From positions 4,076,687-4,140,686 of the forward strand of contig NZ_CP011883.2 of NCBI RefSeq assembly GCF_000340435.2: DNA of 64,000 nt. The letters are read 5' to 3'. The translations under genes and the position numbers were made by a program. This document shows positions 43,541 to 53,220 of the stretch, one piece after another (the stretch's first letter is position 1; the number at the start of each line of letters is the position of its first letter). Below the pieces are notes generated by a model, which saw only the letters and a program-made list of their open reading frames with translations, ran no database searches and was not told where the DNA came from. The stretch is from Mycobacterium haemophilum DSM 44634. GTDB taxonomy: Bacteria > Actinomycetota > Actinomycetes > Mycobacteriales > Mycobacteriaceae.

Positions 43541-46500
43541 TTGGGCGCCTTCTGCTCAGCCCCGATCTTGGTCAAGGCCCGGCTCATGTGTTCGCCCACC
43601 TTGGCGATGATCGGCTCGTCGATGGCCTGGATGTGCTCGCCACCGATCGGCACCACCTCGAGGTCGGAAACGTACTCGCCCCAGCCGCCGTCCGGTTTAC
43701 GAACGGCATAGCGCGGCTCGAACATGATCGCGTCGTCATGGTAGCGATCAGCCATGTACAGGGTGACATGCCCGTCGTAGGGCTGGATCTGGGCGGTGTC
43801 GATCGCCCGGTTATCCAGATACGACGTGCGCTGGTGCTCGATGATCCCGGCCGGGATCTGCACCCCGCTCTGGCTGACGGCGTCCAGCACAAACCGGACC
43901 TGGCCCTCGTCGTCGAGCTCCTCAAGCTGCTCGTAGGGGATCGCCGGGACGGTGACGTTGAAGGTCTTCTCAGCGAACCGGGCGTAGCGATCCCAGCGCT
44001 TGCGGATCTCCTCCTTGGTCTGCGGGATCTCCTCGCCCGCGCGTACCGCGTCGATCAGCCCCACCCACGCGACGTCCTTGCCCTGTTGCTTGAGCCCGAT
44101 CGCGCACGCGTAGGCCAGCACGCCGCCCAGCGACCAACCGGCCAGAATGTAGGGGCCGTCGCCCTGCATCTCGATGAGCTTCGGCACGTAGGCCGCCGCG
44201 CGCTCTTCGATCGAGCCTTCGACCCGCTCGAAGCCGTACATCGGGGTATCGGCCGGCAGCCGCTTGAGCAACGGCTCATACACCACGGTCGAGCCGCCGG
44301 CCGGGTGGAACACAAACACCGGAGGCGTCGAGCTGCCCTCCGGCCGAGCACGCAAGGTGCGGACGAACCCGTCGATCTGCCCGGCCTCCAGGTAGTTGCG
44401 CACCTTGTCGGCCAACGCCTCGATGTTCTCCGAGGTCAGCACGTCCTCGGCGGTGATCGGCCCTTCAGCGCGCTCGGAGAGCCGTTGCGCCATCTTGGCT
44501 GCGGTGTCACCGTCCAGCTTGGGCAGCGTATTGAAAATGCCGCCCGGGGACTTCCCGGTGACGACCGCCCAGGTCGCGAAGGTGACTCGCTCGGCGGCAT
44601 CACGCGGCGGCACGTCAGAGTTCAGCGCCTTAGCCACCGCTTCTTGGCTCAGCGCTTCTGCTGCAGCAGCGAGATCCGGCTTGCTGCCGTTACCCAACGG
44701 GCCCGACGGATCCGTCGGTGGAGGAGGAATCGGCGCCTCGGCTGCCGGCGGCGCGGGGGCGGGGGTGCTGACGGCAGTACCGGCCACCAAGTCCGCCTGC
44801 GCTTTAGCGATTTCAGTGGCTATTTCGGAAGCCGTCTGGGTCTTCTGGTACTCGTGTAGCTGCTCGACTTCGTCGCGGTGCTCGATCGCGTACTCGATCA
44901 GCTTCTCGACGTTGTAAAGGTTGGCGTCGCGTACCGCCTGCAGCTGGATCGGCGGCAGGTCGAAGTCGTATTCGACGCGGTTCTTGATCCGCACCGCCAT
45001 CAGCGAGTCCAGGCCCAGCTCGATCAGCGGCACCTCCCACGGCAGGTCTTCGGGTTCGTAACCCATGGCCGCCGCCACGATGGCGCCCAGTCGTTGGCTG
45101 ATGGTCTCGCCGGAGTCGGGTGACCATCTGCCCATGTCGGACCGCAGGTAACGGTTGGTCAAACTGTCCGTCAGGGTTTCCGCCGCCGGTTCCACTGTCT
45201 CCGTTGGCGGAGCCTCTGGGGCCACCGTCGGTGCAGCCGCCATCGCTGTACCCGCACCCACCGCGGCCGGCAGCACTGATTCTTGACCAGCCCGGGCGAC
45301 CAGGGCGTCGTACACCAGCGTGAAGGATTCGTCGATGCGGGCATGCACCTGAACCGAGGCGCCGCCGGGGTGCCGAGTCAACGTCGTCACCAGCCGTGCA
45401 CTCTCGCCGGGCATCGCGCGCTGCTCGGCAGCCGTCAAGTGTGCGTCCGGAAGCACTTGCGCCGCAGCGGCTCTCACCAACGCCGCGAGATCCGTTTTGT
45501 CCCGGGGCGCGAATTCCCAGACGTGCCGACCGTCCGGCAGCCCGACATGGTTTCCCGGCATGAGCACCGAGCCGTCGCTGGCGAAATGCACGTCGAGCCA
45601 GTGTTCCTTGCGTTTGAACCGGGTCGGCGGAATGTCGGCGTAATCCTCGGGTCCAACGGCGCGACTAAACAGAGTCCAGATGTCCAGGTCGTGGCCATAC
45701 ACATAAAGCTGCGCCATGGTCGAGATCATCGACTCAACTTCGTCAAGCTTACGGGCCAGCGTCGGGATCAGCTGGGCGTCAGGCAAACCGGACGCTGCCG
45801 TGGTCAGACCCACCTGCATCAACGCCACCGGGTTGGGCGCCAGTTCCAGGAACGTAGTGTGGCCGCTGTCGACGGCGTTGCGGATGCCCTGGGTGAAATA
45901 GACGCTGTGCCGCAGCCCCTTCTTCCAGTAATCGACGTCGTGGATCGGGTCGGCGCCGGGCTTGATGTAACTGCCCTCGTGCACCGTCGAGTAGATGCCG
46001 GCCGTCGGGCTCATCGGCCTGATGCCCTGTAGCTCCGCGGCGAGTTCGCCGAGCAGCGGATCCATCTGCTGGGTGTGGCTGGCGCCCTTGGTCGCGAACT
46101 TGCGGGCGAACTTGCCCTCCGATTCCGCGCGGGCGATGATCGCGTCCACCTGGTCGGGCGGGCCACCGATGACGGTCTGGGTGGGCGCGGCGTAGACGCA
46201 CACCTCGAGATCGGGGAAATCGGAGAACACCGTCTTGATCTCGTCGGCGGAATACTCCACCAACGCCATCAACCGGATGTACTCGCCGAACAGCATCGCC
46301 TCGCCCTCACCCATCAGATGCGAGCGCGAGCAGATCGCCCGAGTGGCGTCGCGCAACGACAGCCCCCCAGCGAAGTAGGCGCAGGCGGCTTCGCCCAGCG
46401 ACTGGCCGACCACCGCGGCGGGCTTGGCGCCGTGATGTTTCAGCAGCTCCCCCAGCGCAATCTGGATCGCGAAGATGGTGACCTGGGTGGTTTCGATGCC

Positions 46501-48864
46501 GTAGTCCTGCGCGTCGTCCAGGATCAGCTCGAGGATCGAGTAACCCAGCTCGTCTTGCACGAGGGCGTCGACCTTCTCGATCCACTCGGCGAAGACCTCG
46601 TTGCGCAGGTACAGGCTCTTGCCCATCTTGCGGTGCTGCGCGCCGAACCCGGCCAGCACCCACACCGCGCCGTTGGTCACCGGACCGTCCACGCTGAACA
46701 CATTCGGCCGCTGCTTGCCCTCGGCGATCGCCCGCAGACCCTTGATGGCCTCGTCGTGGTCGTGGGCCAGCACCACCGCGCGGGAGCGCCCGTGGTTTCG
46801 CCGCGACAGCGAGCGACCGATCGACTCCAGCGACAACGCCCGGCCGTGCGGGCTGTCCATCCAGTCCGCCAGCTCGGCGGCGGCGGCCTTCTTGCGGGAT
46901 GTCAAAAATGCCGACACCACCAAGGGGACCAGTGGCTTGGACAAACCTTCAGCAACCTCTTGGGCCGCAAGCTCTTCCAGTGCGGCTTCCTTGAGCCGCA
47001 GCGCCTCTTCGGTGACGCCGGGCAGCTCCAGCTCAGCCTCGTCCTCGGGCGCGGGCGTGTCGGTGATGATGTTGCCGAAGTCGTCGAACCGCAGCGCGTG
47101 ACCTTCGAGCGTGGGCGTTTCGGCCGGAGCCGCTGCTGGCGCGGGGGCCCCGGGTTCGGCCTCACGCTCGATCACGTCGCGAGGCAGGACCTCGCGCACC
47201 ACCAGGTGCGCGTTGGCGCCGCCGAAGCCGAAGCTGGATACCCCGGCCAGCGCGTAGCCGCCGTAGCGCGGCCAATCAGTCGCGGTGTCAACGACTTTCA
47301 ACCGCATCGCATCGAAGTCGATGTAGGGGCTGGGTCCGGCGAAGTTGATCGACGGCGGCAGCTTGTCATGCTGCAAAGCCAGCACCACCTTGGCCATGCT
47401 GGCCGCACCGGCCGCCGACTCCAGGTGTCCCACATTGGTTTTCACCGCGCCCAGCAATGCCGGCCGGTCGGCGGGACGCCCCCTACCGACGACGCGGCCC
47501 AGCGCCTCGGCCTCAATCGGGTCACCCAGCACGGTGCCGGTGCCGTGCGCCTCGATGTAGTCGACGGTGCGCGGATCGATGCCGGCGTCCTTGTAGGCCC
47601 GGCGCAGCACGTCGGCCTGCGCATCCTGGTTGGGTGCGATCAGACCGTTGGACCGGCCGTCATGGTTGACCGCGCTGCCGGCGATGACCGCCAGGATCTG
47701 GTCGCCGTCACGGCGGGCGTCGTCCACCCGCTTGAGTACCAGCATGCCGCCACCCTCGGAGCGGGTGTAGCCATCGGCGTCCGACGAGAACGACTTGATC
47801 CGGCCGTCGGGAGCCAGCACCGCACCGATCTCGTCGAAACCAAGGGTCACCATGGGCGTGATCAAGGCATTAACCCCCCCGGCCACCGCGACATCGGCTT
47901 CACCGTTGCGCAGCGCCTGCACGCCCTGATGGATCGCCACCAGCGAGCTCGAGCATGCGGTGTCGATGGTGACCGACGGGCCGCGGAAGTCGTAGAAGTA
48001 CGACACCCGGTTGGCGATGATGGAACTGCTCGTACCGGTGATCGCATAGGGGTGGGCGACCGTCGGGTCCGAGACCGCCAAGAAGCTGTAGTCGTTGGTG
48101 GAGCTGCCGATGTACACGCCGACGGCCTCGCCACGCAGACTCGACGCGGGGATGCGGGCGTGCTCGAGGGCCTCCCAGGTCAGCTCCAGCGCCATCCGCT
48201 GCTGCGGGTCGATGTTGTCGGCTTCGGTCTTGGCGACCGCGAAGAACTCGGAGTCAAAACCCTTGATGTCCTTCAAATAGCCACCGCGGGTGCGGGCCTG
48301 CGCGATTCGCTGCGCCAGCCGCGGCTCGTCTAGGAATTCCGACCAGCGGCCTGCGGGCAGATCGGTGATGGCGTCGCGGCCTTCCAGCAGCGCCTGCCAG
48401 GTTTCCTCAGGGGAGTTCATGTCACCCGGTAGCCGCGTCGACAAGCCCACGACCGCGATGTCAACGCGCTCCGCGGGGCCGGTGCGCGACCAGTCGACAG
48501 CGTCCACGCCGTCATCGTCGGGCTCGGGTTCGCCCTCGATGATCCGGGTCGCCAGCGATTCGATGGTCGGATGCTGGAAGGCCACCGCGACCGATAGCGT
48601 GACGCCGGTCAGGTCTTCGATGTCGGCCGCCATCGCCACGGCGTCCCGCGACGCCAATCCGAGCTCCACCATCGGCACCGACTCGTCGATGTCGTCGGGC
48701 GACTTCCCGACGGCCTTACCCACCCAGTTGCGCAACCACTGCCGCATTTCGGGCACGGTTGTTATGCGCCGCTCCTCCTCATCGCTGCGCTCTGCATCGT
48801 CGCCGGCGCGCATCTCGGTCTTGTTGGCGGGGGGGTTCTCCTGCGGTTCGTCTGTATCAGCCAT
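43537..48864 (-). CDS. pks13: Polyketide synthase Pks13 (mycolate condensase) with in-frame repeat insertion
   Basis: 1775 residues (H37Rv 1733), corresponding to Rv3800c. Domain order: N-terminal ACP (phosphopantetheine Ser72 in ELGLASRD), ketosynthase (Cys304 in TACSSSL), acyltransferase (Ser822 in VGQSLGEA), C-terminal ACP (Ser1287 in LGLDSLMA), and thioesterase (Ser1578 in AGWSLGGV). It condenses the meromycoloyl chain from FadD32 with the carboxylated chain from AccD4 and releases an alpha-alkyl beta-keto ester. ATG 48864 (MADTDEPQENPP) lies 4 bases after fadD32. Residues 18-34 (MRAGDDAERSDEEERRI) are an extra segment encoded by a MIRU. Confidence 0.97.
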   Translation of the reverse strand: MADTDEPQENPPANKTEMRAGDDAERSDEEERRITTVPEMRQWLRNWVGKAVGKSPDDIDESVPMVELGLASRDAVAMAADIEDLTGVTLSVAVAFQHPTIESLATRIIEGEPEPDDDGVDAVDWSRTGPAERVDIAVVGLSTRLPGDMNSPEETWQALLEGRDAITDLPAGRWSEFLDEPRLAQRIAQARTRGGYLKDIKGFDSEFFAVAKTEADNIDPQQRMALELTWEALEHARIPASSLRGEAVGVYIGSSTNDYSFLAVSDPTVAHPYAITGTSSSIIANRVSYFYDFRGPSVTIDTACSSSLVAIHQGVQALRNGEADVAVAGGVNALITPMVTLGFDEIGAVLAPDGRIKSFSSDADGYTRSEGGGMLVLKRVDDARRDGDQILAVIAGSAVNHDGRSNGLIAPNQDAQADVLRRAYKDAGIDPRTVDYIEAHGTGTVLGDPIEAEALGRVVGRGRPADRPALLGAVKTNVGHLESAAGAASMAKVVLALQHDKLPPSINFAGPSPYIDFDAMRLKVVDTATDWPRYGGYALAGVSSFGFGGANAHLVVREVLPRDVIEREAEPGAPAPAAAPAETPTLEGHALRFDDFGNIITDTPAPEDEAELELPGVTEEALRLKEAALEELAAQEVAEGLSKPLVPLVVSAFLTSRKKAAAAELADWMDSPHGRALSLESIGRSLSRRNHGRSRAVVLAHDHDEAIKGLRAIAEGKQRPNVFSVDGPVTNGAVWVLAGFGAQHRKMGKSLYLRNEVFAEWIEKVDALVQDELGYSILELILDDAQDYGIETTQVTIFAIQIALGELLKHHGAKPAAVVGQSLGEAACAYFAGGLSLRDATRAICSRSHLMGEGEAMLFGEYIRLMALVEYSADEIKTVFSDFPDLEVCVYAAPTQTVIGGPPDQVDAIIARAESEGKFARKFATKGASHTQQMDPLLGELAAELQGIRPMSPTAGIYSTVHEGSYIKPGADPIHDVDYWKKGLRHSVYFTQGIRNAVDSGHTTFLELAPNPVALMQVGLTTAASGLPDAQLIPTLARKLDEVESMISTMAQLYVYGHDLDIWTLFSRAVGPEDYADIPPTRFKRKEHWLDVHFASDGSVLMPGNHVGLPDGRHVWEFAPRDKTDLAALVRAAAAQVLPDAHLTAAEQRAMPGESARLVTTLTRHPGGASVQVHARIDESFTLVYDALVARAGQESVLPAAVGAGTAMAAAPTVAPEAPPTETVEPAAETLTDSLTNRYLRSDMGRWSPDSGETISQRLGAIVAAAMGYEPEDLPWEVPLIELGLDSLMAVRIKNRVEYDFDLPPIQLQAVRDANLYNVEKLIEYAIEHRDEVEQLHEYQKTQTASEIATEIAKAQADLVAGTAVSTPAPAPPAAEAPIPPPPTDPSGPLGNGSKPDLAAAAEALSQEAVAKALNSDVPPRDAAERVTFATWAVVTGKSPGGIFNTLPKLDGDTAAKMAQRLSERAEGPITAEDVLTSENIEALADKVRNYLEAGQIDGFVRTLRARPEGSSTPPVFVFHPAGGSTVVYEPLLKRLPADTPMYGFERVEGSIEERAAAYVPKLIEMQGDGPYILAGWSLGGVLAYACAIGLKQQGKDVAWVGLIDAVRAGEEIPQTKEEIRKRWDRYARFAEKTFNVTVPAIPYEQLEELDDEGQVRFVLDAVSQSGVQIPAGIIEHQRTSYLDNRAIDTAQIQPYDGHVTLYMADRYHDDAIMFEPRYAVRKPDGGWGEYVSDLEVVPIGGEHIQAIDEPIIAKVGEHMSRALTKIGAEQKAPK
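48764..48813 (-). repeat. MIRU-type repeat inserted in frame in the 5' end of pks13
   Basis: On the minus strand it reads ATGCGCGCCGGCGACGATGC, then AGAGCGCAGCGATGAG, then GAGGAGCGGCGCAT. The core is nearly identical to the MIRU at 60054-60110. It encodes residues 18-34 of Pks13, just before the N-terminal ACP domain. Confidence 0.88.
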
Positions 48865-48868
48865 GATT

Positions 48869-50758
48869 TCAGGACTCAGCAGCGAAGACCGTCGGGGAGC
48901 TGGCGCCGCTGCGCAAACTGCCGTCGATATAGGCGGCGCGGCAGGCGCGGCGCCCGATCTTTCCGCTGGAGGTCCGGGGAATCGTTCCAGCCTGCACCAG
49001 CAGCACATCACGCACGGTCACCCCGTGCCCGACAGCGATGGCCGCGCGAATGTCGTCAGCGATGGGCTGGTAGTCGAGCTTGTGCGTGCCGGCGGCGCGC
49101 TCACCGACGATCACCAGCTGTTCGGAGGTGTCCTCGGCGTCGAACTTCAGGCCGGCGTGCGGGTCGTCGAACACCGTCTGGGGCAGCTGGTTAGCTGGGA
49201 CGGAGAAAGCGGCTACGTAGCCAACGCGCAACGCCTTGGTCGATTCCTGTGCCGTGTACTCCAGGTCCTGCGGGTAATGGTTGCGGCCGTCGATAATGAC
49301 GAGGTCCTTGATCCGGCCCGCTATATAGAGGTGGTCCTTGAAGTAGGTGCCGTAGTCGCCAGTGCGCACCCACAGCGCGTCGTCGGGGGCTCCCTCCGCG
49401 CGCGACTCGCTGATCCGCGATTTGAGGATGTTCTTAAAGGTCTGGGCGGACTCTTCTTCCTTGCCCCAATAACCGGTACCGAGGTTGTTGCCGTGCAGCC
49501 AGATCTCACCGATCTGCCCGTCCGGCAGCTCGGTGGCCGTGTCGGCGTCGACGATAATCGCCCATTCGCTGACCCCGACCTTGCCCGCCGAGACCTGGGC
49601 GACCGCGTTCGGTGCGTCGGCGGCCACCTCAACGAACCGCTGGTTGTTCAGCTCGTCGCGATCCACGTGAATCACGGTGGGCTTCTCGTCCATCGGGGTG
49701 GTCGAGACAAACAGCGTCGCCTCGGCCAGCCCGTAAGACGGCTTGACGGCGGTCTGCTTCAAACCATACGGCGCAAACGCTTCAAAGAACTTGCGCATTG
49801 ACGCCGGTGACACCGGCTCGCTGCCGTTGAGGATGCCCTTAACGTTGCTCAGGTCCAGTGGCGGCTCATCATCTCGGGGCAGCCCGCGCATCGCGGCGTG
49901 TTCAAACGCAAAGTTCGGCGCGGCCGAGAAAGTGCCGCCGGTGTCTTCGGGCTTGCGCGCGAGTTCGCGGATCCAGCGACCAGGCCGACGCACGAACGCC
50001 GCGGGCGTCATAAAGGTGAAGCTGTGGCCAAGCACCGACGCGAGCAGCACCGTGATCAGACCCATGTCGTGGAAGAACGGGAGCCAGCTGACCCCACGGT
50101 CGCCTTCCTGCCCTTCCAGCGCATTCAGCACCTGCACCACATTGGTGGGCAGGTTCAGGTGGGTGATCTGCACACCGCTCGGAATGCGGGTGGAGCCCGA
50201 CGTGTACTGCAGATAAGCGACGGTTTCCTCGTTGGCCTCGGGCTGCTGCCAGGTGGCGGCGACCTCGGTGGGCACCGCGTCAACCGCGATGACGCGGGGG
50301 CGCTCCTTGGCTGAACGAGCGCGGATGAACTTGCGGACACCCTCGGCGGAGTCGGTGGTAGTCAGGATCGTCGAGGGGGTGCAGTCGTCAAGTACCGCGT
50401 GCAACCGGCCGACGTGCCCCGGCTCGGCCGGGTCGAACAGCGGCACCGCGATCCGGCCGGAGTACAGGGCGCCGAAGAAAGAGATCAGATAGTCCAGGTT
50501 CTGCGGGCACAGGATGGCGATGCGGTCGCCCGGCTGGGTGACTTGCTGCAGGCGGGCCCCCACCGCACGGTTGCGTGCGCTGAACTCGGACCACAGAATG
50601 TCGCGCGCGACACCGTCGCGTTCGGTGGAGAAATCCAGGAACCGATAGGCCAGCTTGTCGCCGCGAACCTTCGCCCACTTTTCGACGTGACGAACCAGGT
50701 TGGTATTAGCCGGGAACCTGATCTTTCCATTCACGATGAACGGGTTGTGGTACGCCAT
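48869..50758 (-). CDS. fadD32: Fatty acyl-AMP ligase FadD32
   Basis: 629 residues, FAAL branch of the ANL superfamily, corresponding to Rv3801c. It activates the meromycolic acid as acyl-adenylate and loads it onto the N-terminal ACP of Pks13. The P-loop motif is LQYTSGSTRIPSG, followed by PSYGLAEATLFVS, VRTGDYGTYFKDHLYIAGR and the catalytic Lys in TSSGKIGRRACR. The start ATG 50758 (MAYHNPFIVNGK) follows AGGAGAGGGTCGC; a GTG six codons upstream (MTGEGR) is also possible and resembles the longer H37Rv start. Confidence 0.96.
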   Translation of the reverse strand: MAYHNPFIVNGKIRFPANTNLVRHVEKWAKVRGDKLAYRFLDFSTERDGVARDILWSEFSARNRAVGARLQQVTQPGDRIAILCPQNLDYLISFFGALYSGRIAVPLFDPAEPGHVGRLHAVLDDCTPSTILTTTDSAEGVRKFIRARSAKERPRVIAVDAVPTEVAATWQQPEANEETVAYLQYTSGSTRIPSGVQITHLNLPTNVVQVLNALEGQEGDRGVSWLPFFHDMGLITVLLASVLGHSFTFMTPAAFVRRPGRWIRELARKPEDTGGTFSAAPNFAFEHAAMRGLPRDDEPPLDLSNVKGILNGSEPVSPASMRKFFEAFAPYGLKQTAVKPSYGLAEATLFVSTTPMDEKPTVIHVDRDELNNQRFVEVAADAPNAVAQVSAGKVGVSEWAIIVDADTATELPDGQIGEIWLHGNNLGTGYWGKEEESAQTFKNILKSRISESRAEGAPDDALWVRTGDYGTYFKDHLYIAGRIKDLVIIDGRNHYPQDLEYTAQESTKALRVGYVAAFSVPANQLPQTVFDDPHAGLKFDAEDTSEQLVIVGERAAGTHKLDYQPIADDIRAAIAVGHGVTVRDVLLVQAGTIPRTSSGKIGRRACRAAYIDGSLRSGASSPTVFAAES

Positions 50759-50993
50759 GCGACCCTCTCCTGTCACGACACATCTCTCGGTCGGCTTCGC
50801 CGACGGTTCCATCTGCGCACGGGCCAGCCTTCGCGCGGCGCACATTTAGACGTGCGCTGGCCACTGCTAGCTTCGACCCGAACGGGTCAACCACATGCTC
50901 TTAAATTTCTCTTAATGTTAGGCGGCGGCGCGCGGCAGACCAAATCACAAGGTACCGCTGATCGCGCCCATTAGCGGCCTACTTTAAGTCATG
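50759..50993 (-). promoter_or_regulatory. fadD32-pks13-accD4 upstream region
   Basis: 235 bases between Rv3802c-like and fadD32, all transcribed in the same direction. It is AT-richer around 50895-50930 (ATGCTCTTAAATTTCTCTTA), where a promoter for the condensation operon would fit. No defined operator was seen. Confidence 0.35.
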
Positions 50994-52013
50994 TCATCCA
51001 TGCTTAGGATGCGGCGCGTCTTCGATAAGCCGATGCACCCAATTCAATGTCCAAACGGTCGCGGGCGCCCCGTCGAGGTGCCAGAACTGGGGAGTGGCAT
51101 ACATCGCGTGGATCGGCTGGCCGGCGCCGCCGGCCAGCGTGTTCAGCGTAGCCGGCAGGTTAGCGACGCTGAATGCCTCCGTCGGGGCAGCGCAGATCAG
51201 GTCGCCGGGGGCGCAGATCTCGTTGGTCTTGCTGTCCAGCGCGCCAAAACCACCAGGCCGCGCACCCGTCATGGTCAGACCGAGCCCGGACAGAACCGGC
51301 ACCTCGTGCAAGGTGACCTCGGCACCCTCGCCCGGCGGGTTGGGCCCGACGTCGTTGCCCACGCCCTGTTGGCGACGGCCGTCGGCGATCAGCGTCACAC
51401 CGAGCACCAGGTCGTCATCGACGGGTCCGCGGCCGTTGCCGATATCGCTGGCGATGTCGCCGGCGATCACCGCGCCCTGCGAAAAGCCGACCAGCACGTA
51501 GCTGGTCAACGGGCACTTGTTGTTCACGTTGGTCATCTCTTGAACCATCGCGCGGGTGCCTTCGGCACGGCTGTCGTTATAGGTCATCTGCTTGTCGCCA
51601 CTGAGTGGATTGTGGAACTGCGCGGTGTACGGAATCGTGTACGTCTGCACTCGGGAGGTCGGAAACTGCTGGCCGATCGTCGTAGTCAAGTTGCGCAGCA
51701 ACGCATTCGGAAATTGCACCGGATCAAGTGGATTGTCCTGCGAAGACGATTCCCAGGTGCCGGGAACAACGATCAACTGCACGTCGGGGCAGGACGCGTC
51801 TTGAAAAGCGGGCCGGGGCTTGCGCGGGTGAGGTGAGGTCGACGGAGTGGGCAGTACGCCGGGCGGCACCGCACTGGGCGGGGATTCGGTGCTGCGCAAC
51901 ATGATCACCACGGCCACAATGACCAGCGCCACGACGGCCGCCATCGACAAGGCGGCCGTCCAGGCGAGGACTCGGTGGCGCTTACGCCGCGCGTTCTTGG
52001 CCTTCTTGGCCAT
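50994..52013 (-). CDS. Cutinase-like membrane-anchored lipase/thioesterase (Rv3802c-like)
   Basis: 339 residues, corresponding to Rv3802c, an essential envelope phospholipase A/thioesterase. The basic N-terminus MAKKAKNARRKRHRV is followed by a membrane helix (AAVVALVIVAVVIML) and a Pro-rich linker (about 45-68). The cutinase fold then has the nucleophile in VLVGFSQGAV and conserved C-terminal His near PQFWHLDG. Cysteine pairs suit an oxidising periplasm. Position between fadD32 and the mycolyltransferases supports a role in mycolate handling. Confidence 0.92.
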   Translation of the reverse strand: MAKKAKNARRKRHRVLAWTAALSMAAVVALVIVAVVIMLRSTESPPSAVPPGVLPTPSTSPHPRKPRPAFQDASCPDVQLIVVPGTWESSSQDNPLDPVQFPNALLRNLTTTIGQQFPTSRVQTYTIPYTAQFHNPLSGDKQMTYNDSRAEGTRAMVQEMTNVNNKCPLTSYVLVGFSQGAVIAGDIASDIGNGRGPVDDDLVLGVTLIADGRRQQGVGNDVGPNPPGEGAEVTLHEVPVLSGLGLTMTGARPGGFGALDSKTNEICAPGDLICAAPTEAFSVANLPATLNTLAGGAGQPIHAMYATPQFWHLDGAPATVWTLNWVHRLIEDAPHPKHG

Positions 52014-52166
52014 CGGGGTCTCCTGCTAGCAGAGTCGGTAGGTCGCTTCGAAGGGGTCCGGTGCACATACGGTGGGCGGTGGTGACGCGCACCCTGACCG
52101 CCCGGAGCGCACGCCCTACACGCTACCGGCTCGTTGCACAGCACCGCCCGTGCTGCTGGCGCCTCC

Positions 52167-53069
52167 CTAGCGAATGGCGCCGACGATATCGCCCGACATA
52201 ACAGCCAACTGCGGCGCCCACGTCCCCCAGCCGTTGTCACCGCCGCCCGGGAAGTCAAAGTGACCGTTGTGACCACCGGCGCTGCGGTACTGCTGGTAGA
52301 ACTCCCGGGAGCTGCCCATCGCCGCGCCCGCCTGGCCGATCATTGCGGCGTCGTCGCCGCCCATATTCATCGGGCTGTAGACCCACACGCGGGTGTTATT
52401 CTGCGCCAGCAGCGCGGCATGCACGTAGGGGTCGTGCCACTTCCACCGGCCCAGCTGCGGGGCGCCCCACATCCCGTTACCGTCGATGCCGCCGAACTGC
52501 TGCAGGCCAGCCAGGATCGCGCCGTTGTAGTTGGTGCTCGACGGGTACACAAACCCGGACAGCGAACCGGCGAAGCCGAAGCGGTCGGGGTGGAAGGCGG
52601 CCAGCGCCATCGCGGCATACCCACCCTGCGAGGCGCCGACGGCCGCGTGGCCGCCGGGCGCCAGGCCCCGGTTAGCTGCCAGCCAGTCGGGCAGCTCGCT
52701 GGACAGGAAGGTGTCCCACTGCTTGCTGCCGTCGTTCTCCCAGTTGGTGTACATGCTGTAGGCGCCGCCGGCGGGCGCCACCACCGAGATCCCCTTGCCG
52801 GCCAGCGTGTTCATCGCATTGCCCGCGGTCACCCAGTTGCTGACATCCGGGGCGGCGTTGAAGGCATCGAGCAGGTACACCGCGTGCGGCCCGCCGGCCA
52901 TGAAGGCGACCGGGATATCACGGCCCATCGCGGCCGACGGCACCATCAAGCTTTCGTAACCCGCGGCCCCGGCGTTGCCGGTGGTTCCCGTCAGCACGGT
53001 CACAGCTCCCACCCCGACCGCCAGTGTGGCAACGCAGACCACCCGCAGAACTGCTGACAGACCCCGCAT
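52167..53069 (-). CDS. fbpD: FbpD/MPT51, antigen 85-related secreted protein
   Basis: 300 residues, corresponding to Rv3803c. The signal peptide is about residues 1-35 (cleavage near GNAGAA). The alpha/beta-hydrolase fold resembles antigen 85, and H37Rv MPT51 binds fibronectin and lacks the catalytic Ser. Here the nucleophile elbow reads VGASQGGYAAM, with Ser147 where I recall Ala in H37Rv. The His segment GGHNGHFDFPGG is present, but the acidic partner of antigen 85 is not evident, so catalysis is uncertain. ATG 53069 follows GATGGAGGTAGAC, a strong ribosome site. Confidence 0.92.
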   Translation of the reverse strand: MRGLSAVLRVVCVATLAVGVGAVTVLTGTTGNAGAAGYESLMVPSAAMGRDIPVAFMAGGPHAVYLLDAFNAAPDVSNWVTAGNAMNTLAGKGISVVAPAGGAYSMYTNWENDGSKQWDTFLSSELPDWLAANRGLAPGGHAAVGASQGGYAAMALAAFHPDRFGFAGSLSGFVYPSSTNYNGAILAGLQQFGGIDGNGMWGAPQLGRWKWHDPYVHAALLAQNNTRVWVYSPMNMGGDDAAMIGQAGAAMGSSREFYQQYRSAGGHNGHFDFPGGGDNGWGTWAPQLAVMSGDIVGAIR

Positions 53070-53174
53070 GTCTACCTCCATCGCCGCCGCTGTGTGCACA
53101 CTATCCAGCGCCCAGCGAACCCACGTCCGCAGGGTAGTGGACCACAACACACTCGTGGGAGCTACCCGGAAATA

Positions 53175-53212
53175 GCTAACGGCGGCGACCTTCACAGGTC
53201 GCCGCCGTTAGC
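53175..53212 (-). terminator. Perfect 17-bp hairpin between fbpA and fbpD
   Basis: Arms 53175-53191 (GCTAACGGCGGCGACCT) and 53196-53212 are exact complements with a 4-base loop, starting 9 bases after the fbpA stop. A weak TATTT tract follows on the minus strand. It should end fbpA transcription and separate it from fbpD. Confidence 0.85.
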
Positions 53213-53220
53213 GGGATTGG

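Noticed and set aside
46075..48333. 752-codon open frame on the plus strand opposite pks13
   Set aside because: Antisense shadow of a high-GC gene: no domain resemblance, and Pks13 domains fully explain the other strand.
48865..49011. 49-codon upstream extension of pks13
   Set aside because: Lies inside the fadD32 coding region; MADTDEPQEN at 48864 matches the family start.
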